Below, one piece after another: positions 17,443 through 24,818 of a DNA stretch of 64,000 bases. Where the stretch lies: assembly GCA_963974215.1 (NCBI GenBank), contig CAXBBL010000002.1, forward strand, positions 1-64,000, in the 5' to 3' direction. The stretch comes from Croceimicrobium sp963974215 (lineage in GTDB: Bacteria; Bacteroidota; Bacteroidia; Flavobacteriales; Schleiferiaceae). Both the position numbers and the translations under genes were made by a program. The first letter of the stretch is position 1. Every line of letters begins with the position of its first letter. The notes beneath the pieces were generated by a model that saw only the letters and a program-made list of their open reading frames with translations, was not told where the DNA came from and searched no databases.

Positions 17443-17825
17443 CCTTTTAGTCTTATGAGGTTGTCTATTCTTAATCTTAACTCCTCGGGATTAAAAGGTT
17501 TAATCAAGTAATCGTTAGCACCAAGCTTCAAACACTTAATCCTTTCCGTACTGCTTTCTTCACCAGAAAGCACAATTAGCGGAACATCGTAAAAGAAGCC
17601 ACTTTCTCTAATTTTTTGAATGTATTCGAAACCATCAATTTCGGGCATGTTTAAATCGGCCACCACTAGATCGGGGATATTACCAGAGTACATCCACTCT
17701 AAAGCCTCACGACCATTTTCTAGGGAAACCACATCATACCGATCCTTGAGGATCTGCTCTAATAATTTGAGCATTATCGGTTGATCGTCAATTACTAAAA
17801 TTTCACCCCTACCTTTTTTCTCCAT
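17439..17825 (-). CDS. CheY-like single-domain response regulator
   Basis: 128 residues, a receiver domain alone. The acidic pair is D13-D14, the phosphoacceptor D57 (VVADLNMPE), S87 and K109 complete the pocket, and KPFN follows. All catalytic positions are intact. It is joined by TAATG to the Hpt gene upstream and by GTGA to the receiver-sugar transferase downstream. It may receive phosphate from the Hpt protein and act on the transferase or on another partner. Confidence 0.92.
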   Translation of the reverse strand: MEKKGRGEILVIDDQPIMLKLLEQILKDRYDVVSLENGREALEWMYSGNIPDLVVADLNMPEIDGFEYIQKIRESGFFYDVPLIVLSGEESSTERIKCLKLGANDYLIKPFNPEELRLRIDNLIRLKG

Positions 17826-18163
17826 TACCTTTGTCTTAATTGCTCGAAAGCGATTGTTAATTCCGCCTGAACATTGGCGAGCTTAGTTTGCAATTCGCTA
17901 TTATTTTGACCTGCTTTTCCCAGTTGCTCCAAGTCGCGGATATCTTGAATTATCTTTTTAATGCCGAACATATCAATATTTGGCTTTATTTTGTGGGAGA
18001 TAGCTCCAAAAGTAACCATATCGTTGGAAGCCTGAGCTTTAATTAATTCTTCGAGCTGCCCTGGAGTATGCTCTAAAAAAGTATCCACCATCATATTTAT
18101 AAAATCTTGATCTCCACCACTTAGCTCTTCGAGCTGAATGAGATCATATACCCGATCTGCCAT
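17825..18163 (-). CDS. Histidine phosphotransfer (Hpt) protein
   Basis: 112 residues, all helical. The phosphorylatable H57 lies in ISHKIKPNIDMFG, matching the Hpt motif HxLKxxxxxxG with an Ile and a Pro variant. The flanking LSGGDQDFINMMVDTFLEHTP is the usual N-terminal Hpt helix. It should shuttle phosphate between receivers. It sits between a sigma-54 response regulator and a lone receiver, but there is no histidine kinase in the window, so the phosphodonor must be encoded elsewhere. Confidence 0.9.
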   Translation of the reverse strand: MADRVYDLIQLEELSGGDQDFINMMVDTFLEHTPGQLEELIKAQASNDMVTFGAISHKIKPNIDMFGIKKIIQDIRDLEQLGKAGQNNSELQTKLANVQAELTIAFEQLRQR

Positions 18164-18169
18164 CTTATT

Positions 18170-19522
18170 TTAATTTACTGTTAGTTCATTATTTTTTAGC
18201 ATTCTATAAAGTGTGCTTTTCCCAATATCAAGCAATTTAGCAACTTCTACCACATTATTATTATGGTTTTTGAGATAATAGTTGATCAATTTTCTATTGT
18301 AGTCCTTCATGGTCAGTCCTTCGCTCACTAAATTATCCAGCTCATCCCCAACTGTATTAAAATTTAGATCTTTTTCATCAATAATACCATCGTCTGCTAG
18401 TACCGCTGCTAAATCAATAACTGCTTTCAATTCACGCACATTTCCTGGCCAAGTGTAGGTACGCAGTTTTGTTTGTGCTTGATCACTAATGCGTATATCC
18501 TCCATTTCATTTTCCTCCAGAAAAAGTTTCAAGAAATACTTGGCTAAAAGAATAATATCCGATTCTCGCTGCCGCAGAGGAGGCAACTCTATCGGCAAGC
18601 CTAGCAAGCGATAATATAAATCCTCTCTAAAATTACCTTTAGTAACTTCTTCCTTCAAATTCCTGTGGGTGGCTACTATAATTCTGGTATCCACTTTAAT
18701 TTCCTTATTACTGCCAATTCTGGTTACCACACGCTCTTGCAAGATGCGTAGCAATTTGGCTTGGAGGCTTAATTCCATTTCTCCTATTTCATCCAAAAAG
18801 AGCGTTCCTCCATTGGCTTCCTCAAATTTACCGATCCGTTTGGAAATGGCCCCAGTAAAAGCACCTTTTTCATATCCAAATAATTCACTTTCCAAAAGCT
18901 CTTTGGGTATGGCCGCAATATTTACCGTTACTAAAGGTGCTTTTTTGTTTTTAGAATTGTAATGAATGGCCTTGGCTACTAGCTCTTTTCCTGTGCCTGT
19001 TTCACCACTAATAGAAACCGTAATATTGGTACGAATCGCCTTTTCAATAAGTTTAAAAACTTTTTTAATGGGAGGACTGCTACCTTTTATACTACTAAAG
19101 TCATATTTCAAATTAACTTCTTCGCGTAAGCGATCCAACTCATTTCTTAGCTTAGCATTTTCCCTTAAATTATTTATGGTTTTCCAGATGCGCTCCTTGG
19201 AATTTTCGTCCTTAACTATATAGTCATAGGCTCCCTCCTTCAGCAAATCTATTGCCGTGGCAACGTCTTCTTGTCCACTAACTATTACAACCGGTAAATC
19301 GGGCTGGCTACTTTTAACTTTTCGTAGAACATCAATACCACTTAAGTCGGGTAAAGAGTAATCTAATAAAATACAATCGGGTTGTAAATAGAGTTTTTCC
19401 AAACAACTTTTACCCGTTACAAAATGCTCTACCTGATTGTCGGGATTTAAAGACAAATGATGTTTGGTAGCTTTGGCATAAAGCTCATTATCTTCTACCA
19501 AAAATATTTTCATCAAAGACAT
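18170..19522 (-). CDS. NtrC-family sigma-54-dependent response regulator
   Basis: 450 residues. A receiver (acidic E-D pair, phosphoacceptor in ILLDYSLPD near residue 54) is followed by an AAA+ domain with Walker A GETGTGKE, the sigma-54 contact loop GAFTGA, GGTLFLDEIGE and an arginine region. A Fis-type helix-turn-helix ends the protein (VVEVAKLLDIGKSTLYRML). An ATG at 19513, before KIFLVED, is an alternative start. It begins the operon that continues through Hpt, receiver, sugar transferase, TolC-like and Wzc-like genes. It probably drives sigma-54 promoters of polysaccharide genes; no -24/-12 site was recognised in the window. Confidence 0.93.
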   Translation of the reverse strand: MSLMKIFLVEDNELYAKATKHHLSLNPDNQVEHFVTGKSCLEKLYLQPDCILLDYSLPDLSGIDVLRKVKSSQPDLPVVIVSGQEDVATAIDLLKEGAYDYIVKDENSKERIWKTINNLRENAKLRNELDRLREEVNLKYDFSSIKGSSPPIKKVFKLIEKAIRTNITVSISGETGTGKELVAKAIHYNSKNKKAPLVTVNIAAIPKELLESELFGYEKGAFTGAISKRIGKFEEANGGTLFLDEIGEMELSLQAKLLRILQERVVTRIGSNKEIKVDTRIIVATHRNLKEEVTKGNFREDLYYRLLGLPIELPPLRQRESDIILLAKYFLKLFLEENEMEDIRISDQAQTKLRTYTWPGNVRELKAVIDLAAVLADDGIIDEKDLNFNTVGDELDNLVSEGLTMKDYNRKLINYYLKNHNNNVVEVAKLLDIGKSTLYRMLKNNELTVN

Positions 19523-19541
19523 AGGCGTACTAGAGTATTTC

Positions 19542-19549
19542 CAAATTTA
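19542..19549 (-). promoter_or_regulatory. Candidate -7 element of the phosphorelay-export operon
   Basis: TAAATTTG on the minus strand, matching TANNTTTG, about 20 bases before the ATG of the sigma-54 regulator. No TTG is found at the expected -33 distance, so this is a partial match. Confidence 0.4.
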
Positions 19550-19593
19550 AGCTTAACTCTCAAAAAGGGAATTAATGTACGACTAAATTCCGT

Positions 19594-20922
19594 TTACTTA
19601 CGCACAAGTTTTTTAACAAGCCTTAAACTCTCTTGTAGGCCTAATCTTAACCATCTAAAAAAGCTAAACGGAATAATATCTTTAAGGTAACGAAAGCCAA
19701 AAATTGTTCCGCCTGCAAAAGTTAAAATACTTACAAAGGCTACCCAGCGAATGTCTTCGAAGAAGTAAAGTGCCAATAAATCGCCTACAATATTAATAAC
19801 CAACATGATAATCACCTTGCTCATGTTCACTTTGGGACGATCAAGCACATCGAGGCCCACTCCAGAATAACGGTCTAAGGCCGTAAAGGCCATAAAAAAG
19901 GAAAAAATGCGCAGTAGTACTGCCGATTCGGCATATTCCGCTCCCCCTAAAAGGAGCACCAAGCTATCGGCAAAAATGAAAGTTCCTAAAGCCGCTGGAA
20001 GTAAAACCACAAAGGCAAAACCAGTGCTTATCTCAAATTCTCTTCTAAAATTTTCAACACTTCCGCTTTTGTTGGCCCGCGCTAAGCTGGGAAAAGAAAA
20101 ACTAACCAAAGCTCTTAAGGGAATATCTATCAAATTAACCAAGCGCTGAGGAATCTGGTAAATCGCAACTGCCTCTGGGCCTAAAAAGAAACGAATTAGA
20201 AAGTCGTCGGAACTGCGCAATAAAGTTCCCCCTATTAAAGTCCCCATCGTATAGCGACCATATAAATAAAGCTCCCTAGATTTTGCTTTAGTAGCGGCGG
20301 TAATATTAGCCAAGCCATCCCAACCTGCAATTAAAGAAATTATGCTGGGTACCGCGCTAGCCGCTAGATAGGTGATGAAAATAAAATTGAGATTGGCGTA
20401 ATTACTAAAATAAGCATAAGACACTCCTGCAATGTAAATTACTTGCATTGAGGTTCGTATCCATATCATTTTATCGAATCGCAAACGCGCATTTAAAACC
20501 CAGGTAGCCATATTGGAAGGTAAAGAAAGTAAGGCTACGGGTATAAAGTAATACGAGTATAACAGGAAGTCCTTATCTCCATCTACCGCATAAATGCCAA
20601 GAAAAACAGCGGTAAACAAAAGGCTAACAAAGAGGCTACTTAAAAGGCCAAAACGCCAGGAACTACCAATAATATTACGACTTAAATCTTCATCATCCGA
20701 TTCGGCTACGAACTTAATTAAGGGTTTACCTACTAGGCCATTGCGCAACATTTCAAAAACTGTTTGAAAGGCCAAGAAAATAGAGAAGATCCCAAAATCA
20801 GTTTTAGACAAAGTGCGCGCCAATAAGCCAAAAGTAACCAAGCCCAAAGCTGCACCACTAATACTGCTTAGCATACTAAGCACTTTTTGCGAGCGAAAAA
20901 GAGATAATACCTTCGCTATCAT
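19594..20922 (-). CDS. Wzx-type oligosaccharide flippase
   Basis: 442 residues with about twelve to fourteen hydrophobic segments. The N-terminus (SMLSSISGAALGLVTFGLLARTLSKTDFGIFSIF) is the standard opening of the polysaccharide-synthesis MOP family, and LLRSSDDFLIRFFLGPEAVAIY starts the second half. These proteins flip undecaprenyl-linked repeat units from the cytoplasmic to the periplasmic side of the inner membrane. It lies 1 bp after the sulfotransferase stop, so the two are one operon. Confidence 0.9.
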   Translation of the reverse strand: MIAKVLSLFRSQKVLSMLSSISGAALGLVTFGLLARTLSKTDFGIFSIFLAFQTVFEMLRNGLVGKPLIKFVAESDDEDLSRNIIGSSWRFGLLSSLFVSLLFTAVFLGIYAVDGDKDFLLYSYYFIPVALLSLPSNMATWVLNARLRFDKMIWIRTSMQVIYIAGVSYAYFSNYANLNFIFITYLAASAVPSIISLIAGWDGLANITAATKAKSRELYLYGRYTMGTLIGGTLLRSSDDFLIRFFLGPEAVAIYQIPQRLVNLIDIPLRALVSFSFPSLARANKSGSVENFRREFEISTGFAFVVLLPAALGTFIFADSLVLLLGGAEYAESAVLLRIFSFFMAFTALDRYSGVGLDVLDRPKVNMSKVIIMLVINIVGDLLALYFFEDIRWVAFVSILTFAGGTIFGFRYLKDIIPFSFFRWLRLGLQESLRLVKKLVRK

Positions 20923-20923
20923 T

Positions 20924-21853
20924 TTAGGCTTTTAACCAGTGACTTAAATCTTGCCCAATCAGTTGGCTTAGGTTCTTAATATCCTCTGCATAAATTTTTT
21001 CTACAATCTCCTTTCTTAAGCTGGGAGAGAAATCGGCTTTTTGCAGGTTCTTATTCCGCATATTATAAAGCCAGCGGTTAATAATAACATTGTCTTTCAT
21101 CCAACGATGTACACCAGGTGCTAATTTTTTTAAGGTCAAGATCAGTGGACTATTTTGCCCCACCAGATTATCTACCGCCTTATTTTTAACAGTACCACTC
21201 TTATTGTAAACAATATCAGTAGCCACTTTTACAGTAGGATCAATGTCTAAGAATTTAAAAATATCTTCCACCACAGCGGCGGTATCATTTATAAAGTTCT
21301 CGTATAAATAAACGCGGATATTCTCCGCAGGGAAATTATTGTAATACCTTTTCAGCTGCCCATAATACAAACCTTCAGTTATCATATCGGGGCGCTGCCA
21401 CCAACTGGTTGATTTATCAAAGACCTTATCTAAACTGCCATCTTCAGGCAATAAACCTTCTCTAACGTAATGAGAATAACGCGAAAACAAACGATCGGCT
21501 GGATGCCTTAAGATAGCAATTAGCTTGGTATTAGGAATATAATGTTTAATGCGTTCACAGGCCATTTCACTATTGAGATAGGTATTGGAAACCTCGCCTA
21601 ATAACTGCTTCTCCTTGGCTCCTTTGAAGAGCTCTAAATAATCGTCTAATTTTAAAACCGAATCCCTATAAAACTCCTTTGAGCTCTCTAGGTCAAAGTC
21701 TTCCTCCTTCGCCATTTCATAGGCAAAGAAGTTCGGCTCTTTTCGCGTACTCATAAAAATTTGCGGATGTTCCTTAAGGTATTCATTTAAGGAGGTAGTC
21801 CCGGATTTACCCGCTCCAATAACAACGAAATCGGGAAGTCTTGTTTGGCTCAT
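20924..21853 (-). CDS. Sulfotransferase
   Basis: 309 residues from the ATG at 21853; the frame extends to 21910. The shorter start is chosen because the conserved core begins right after it and a TAGATTTG promoter box lies between the two starts. The PAPS 5'-phosphosulfate loop is GAGKSGTTSL and the 3'-phosphate site is RHPADRLFSRY, both intact, as in heparan/Stf0-like sulfotransferases. It would transfer sulfate from PAPS to a sugar hydroxyl. With the flippase immediately downstream, the substrate is probably a lipid-linked glycan, giving a sulfated surface polysaccharide, common in marine bacteria. No PAPS-synthesis gene is in the window. Confidence 0.88.
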   Translation of the reverse strand: MSQTRLPDFVVIGAGKSGTTSLNEYLKEHPQIFMSTRKEPNFFAYEMAKEEDFDLESSKEFYRDSVLKLDDYLELFKGAKEKQLLGEVSNTYLNSEMACERIKHYIPNTKLIAILRHPADRLFSRYSHYVREGLLPEDGSLDKVFDKSTSWWQRPDMITEGLYYGQLKRYYNNFPAENIRVYLYENFINDTAAVVEDIFKFLDIDPTVKVATDIVYNKSGTVKNKAVDNLVGQNSPLILTLKKLAPGVHRWMKDNVIINRWLYNMRNKNLQKADFSPSLRKEIVEKIYAEDIKNLSQLIGQDLSHWLKA

Positions 21854-21871
21854 TGAAATTACTTTGCTAGC

Positions 21872-21879
21872 CAAATCTA
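21872..21879 (-). promoter_or_regulatory. Candidate -7 element of the sulfotransferase-flippase pair
   Basis: TAGATTTG on the minus strand (matches TANNTTTG). Transcription from it would start near 21866, downstream of the longer start and upstream of the chosen ATG. No good -33 TTG is seen. Confidence 0.4.
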
Positions 21880-22000
21880 CCACTATAAATTTGTTAAGAA
21901 TGGGCTTCATCCCTAAAAAATGTAGTCCCCTCCATTTTTTTAGCGGTCATCGTTCCAAATATTAACGTTTAAGATTTTACCTTTGGGAAAACATCAGGTC

Positions 22001-23203
22001 TTGAAAAATCAAAATTTCATTTTTGTCGGTAATCAGCCTTGGGACGTGCCCATTGGCAGCAATTGTAAAAACATTGCCGAGGTAATAGCCAAAGACAATA
22101 CGGTACTGTATGTTAACCGGCCATTAGATCGCATCACAAAACTAAAAAATGACGAAAAAGACCACGAGTTTATCGAGCGTCGCATGTCGGTACTGGAAGG
22201 CAAAGCTGAGCCTATTACCCATATTAAAGATGGCCTATACACGCTAGATCCTGCTGTTTTAATGGAGTCTATTAACTGGTTACCCGACGGTGCTATTTAC
22301 GATTGGGCTTTAAATTCAATTAGTAAAAAATTCTTTGCGGAAATTCGTAAGGCTGTCGCTAAGATGGGCTTTGATGAATATTACTTCTTTAACGATAGCG
22401 AAATGTTTCAAGGCTTTTTAGCGCCCGAGCTCCTCGAGTCTAAACTAAATATCTATTACTCGCGAGATAACCTCACCTCAACTGGCTATTTTAAAAAGCA
22501 CGGTCTGCGCCTCGAGCCGCAGTTGATCAAAAAATACGATTTGGCCGTGGCCAATTCCCTCTATTTAAAGGACTACTGTGCTCAGCATAACCCTAACAGT
22601 TATTATGTGGGTCAGGGCTGCGACCTCAGCATTTTCGACCCCAACTTAAAACATGAAGAGCCGGCAGAATTTGCCAATATCCCGCATCCACGTATCGGTT
22701 ATATAGGAGCTCTTTTAAAGTTAAGATTGGATTTGAAATTATTAGAAGAACTCGCAGAAAATCGTAAGGATTGGTCTTTTGTTTATGTAGGTCCAGAAGA
22801 CGAGCATTTTAAAGCAAGTAAGCTGCACCAAATGAAGAATGTCTATTTCCTCGGGCCGAAGAAACCCGAAGAATTAGGGCAGTATCTTTCTGCTTTCGAC
22901 CTAGCCATGAACCCGCAAGAACTCAACGAAATGACAATTGGTAATTACCCGCGTAAAATAGACGAGTACTTGGCCATGGGTAAACCTACTCTAGCTACAC
23001 CTACGCGTGCTATGGAGGTTTTTAAAGATCATGTTTACCTCGCCGAAGGAGCCGACGGTTATGAAAAAGCGATAGAATTAGCCTTTCAAGAAAATGATGA
23101 AACAAAACAAGCGGAACGCATCCGTTTTGCTCAATCACATTCTTGGGAAAATAGCGTAAATGAAATTTATCAGGCTATATTGGCTAACGATAAGAACGGC
23201 TAA
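22001..23203 (+). CDS. GT-B glycosyltransferase (TuaH-like)
   Basis: About 400 residues. The frame lacks an ATG at its start. TTG at 21983 or TTG at 22001 are the options, and a TACCTTTG box at 21979-21986 overlaps the first, favouring 22001. The N-terminal part has FVGNQPWDVPIGSNCKN; the C-terminal half has PHPRIGYIGALLKLRLDLKLLEELA, FVYVGPED and YPRKIDEYLAMGKPTLATPT, the usual GT-B donor-site region seen in TuaH-like transferases. Catalytic E-x7-E is not evident. It is transcribed away from the sulfotransferase and closes the polysaccharide locus. Confidence 0.82.
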   Translation: MKNQNFIFVGNQPWDVPIGSNCKNIAEVIAKDNTVLYVNRPLDRITKLKNDEKDHEFIERRMSVLEGKAEPITHIKDGLYTLDPAVLMESINWLPDGAIYDWALNSISKKFFAEIRKAVAKMGFDEYYFFNDSEMFQGFLAPELLESKLNIYYSRDNLTSTGYFKKHGLRLEPQLIKKYDLAVANSLYLKDYCAQHNPNSYYVGQGCDLSIFDPNLKHEEPAEFANIPHPRIGYIGALLKLRLDLKLLEELAENRKDWSFVYVGPEDEHFKASKLHQMKNVYFLGPKKPEELGQYLSAFDLAMNPQELNEMTIGNYPRKIDEYLAMGKPTLATPTRAMEVFKDHVYLAEGADGYEKAIELAFQENDETKQAERIRFAQSHSWENSVNEIYQAILANDKNG

Positions 23204-23207
23204 ATTC

Positions 23208-24818
23208 CTATTCGAAGGTTAAACTATAGGTCATCTTTGCCGATTGATTAGCTAATTGCAAGAGGTAATAGCCCTGATAATTGCTACCGAAATCAATCTC
23301 CGCATTTCGAGGATCTAAGTCTCCTTGCTGAAGTACCTTTCCGCTCAAGTCTAAAAGTGACCACTGTAAATCGCCAGAAAATTCAGATAAACCTGCCAGC
23401 TTAACTTTGGAACGCGTGGGGTTAGGATAAATGCTAACGGTATTTAATAAGGCTTGTTCCTTGGTGGAAACGGTTAATGATAACAAGGCAAACTGCTTAT
23501 TAAGCATTACGCCATTGCTCATATTGATGGTGAAAGTATCGGTATAATAACCGGCCTTAGAAACTACCGCTTGAAAGGTTCCCGACTGAGCTTGACCTGC
23601 TCTGAAATTCCCAAAAATATTGGTGGTGCCAATCATGTCGGTGTTTAATACTTCAACATTGGCAATAATAATATTCTGTCTGCTGATGGAGTCTATTACG
23701 GTAGCATTCAAGTAGCATCCTCGACTGTAATCAGAGCTCAATACAAATAAACCTGTTTGACGATCTGTGGCAAGGATATTTCCACTAGGCAGATATGGGT
23801 AAGCTCCCCAACAACCACTAAAGCCATCACCATTAGCGGGCGAAGTATCGTAATAGCCCGTTTCAATCATAAAACCAGGTTGGCTCACATCCAAAATTTG
23901 CAAACCTGCAGTGTAATAACTATTAACAAGGAAGTTATTGTGAAAATGAACGTTGTGCGGGATTACGTCATTTCCGAAAGAGGTGCGAATTCTATCGGTT
24001 TCATTGATATTGCTAAAATCGCTAACATCATATTCGGCAATAAAAGCACCTGATTTTTCATCGGTGGTAAATACGCGTTGATTGTCATCGCTAAACCAAA
24101 TGTTATGTGTAAAGTTAAAAGGAGTTGTTTTGGTGGCCGAAATACTTGGCGCTGATTTCACCGTTACATCTATCGGCATAAAAAAACCATTAAGCACTGC
24201 TGCACCCCAAAGGGTATCGCCGCGAACTACGCCATCGTGTAAATAAAAATTGTCAAAGGCACCAACAAAAGTGGGATTGGTTGGCGTAGTGTTTAGATCA
24301 AAAATTAAAGCTCCACCATTTCCTAAATTGGCTCCAAATAAATACAAAAAGCCATTTTCATCGATATACAAGTTGTGAGCTCTGCTTAAAGTGCCTGTCG
24401 TTTGACCAACCGTAAGAGTTGGATTCCGACGGTAAACCGTGGGAAATTGATTACCAATAGTAGTCATATCTACAATGAAAATTCCATCCGAAGTACCATT
24501 AAAAACATCATGCACTGTGTAGGCATAATTGCCGAAGGTTTTCATATCACGCCAAGTGGAGCTGGCACCGGCAAAAAAGTTGGTTTGCACCGGATTGTTC
24601 GGATTAGTAACGTCAACTACAGAAAGGCCGTTTTGCACACCTACTAAAGCATATTCTTTATTATTGCTAGGATCTACCCATCCCCAAACATCATTAATAG
24701 TTTGGTTATAAGATAGCTGACCCAATTTTTGAACATCTAAACTATCTTGCGCCTGAAGCACAAAAGCAGAGAAAAATAGAGCTAGCGTACTAGTCCAAAC
24801 TAAGTGTAATTTGGCCAT
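23208..24818 (-). CDS. Choice-of-anchor B (LVIVD-repeat) protein with T9SS sorting domain
   Basis: 536 residues from the ATG at 24818, which gives a signal peptide ending at VLQAQ; the longer frame would overlap parC more. LVIVD-type propeller repeats follow: EYALVGVQNGLSVVDVTNP, YAYTVHDVF and GLQILDVSQPG. Next is a carboxypeptidase-regulatory-like segment (ATVIDSISRQNIIIANVEV), then a T9SS C-terminal sorting domain (VSIYPNPTRSKVKL to GYYLLQLANQS). It should be exported across the outer membrane and held at the surface. Function unknown. Its start lies 29 bases inside the end of parC. Confidence 0.88.
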   Translation of the reverse strand: MAKLHLVWTSTLALFFSAFVLQAQDSLDVQKLGQLSYNQTINDVWGWVDPSNNKEYALVGVQNGLSVVDVTNPNNPVQTNFFAGASSTWRDMKTFGNYAYTVHDVFNGTSDGIFIVDMTTIGNQFPTVYRRNPTLTVGQTTGTLSRAHNLYIDENGFLYLFGANLGNGGALIFDLNTTPTNPTFVGAFDNFYLHDGVVRGDTLWGAAVLNGFFMPIDVTVKSAPSISATKTTPFNFTHNIWFSDDNQRVFTTDEKSGAFIAEYDVSDFSNINETDRIRTSFGNDVIPHNVHFHNNFLVNSYYTAGLQILDVSQPGFMIETGYYDTSPANGDGFSGCWGAYPYLPSGNILATDRQTGLFVLSSDYSRGCYLNATVIDSISRQNIIIANVEVLNTDMIGTTNIFGNFRAGQAQSGTFQAVVSKAGYYTDTFTINMSNGVMLNKQFALLSLTVSTKEQALLNTVSIYPNPTRSKVKLAGLSEFSGDLQWSLLDLSGKVLQQGDLDPRNAEIDFGSNYQGYYLLQLANQSAKMTYSLTFE

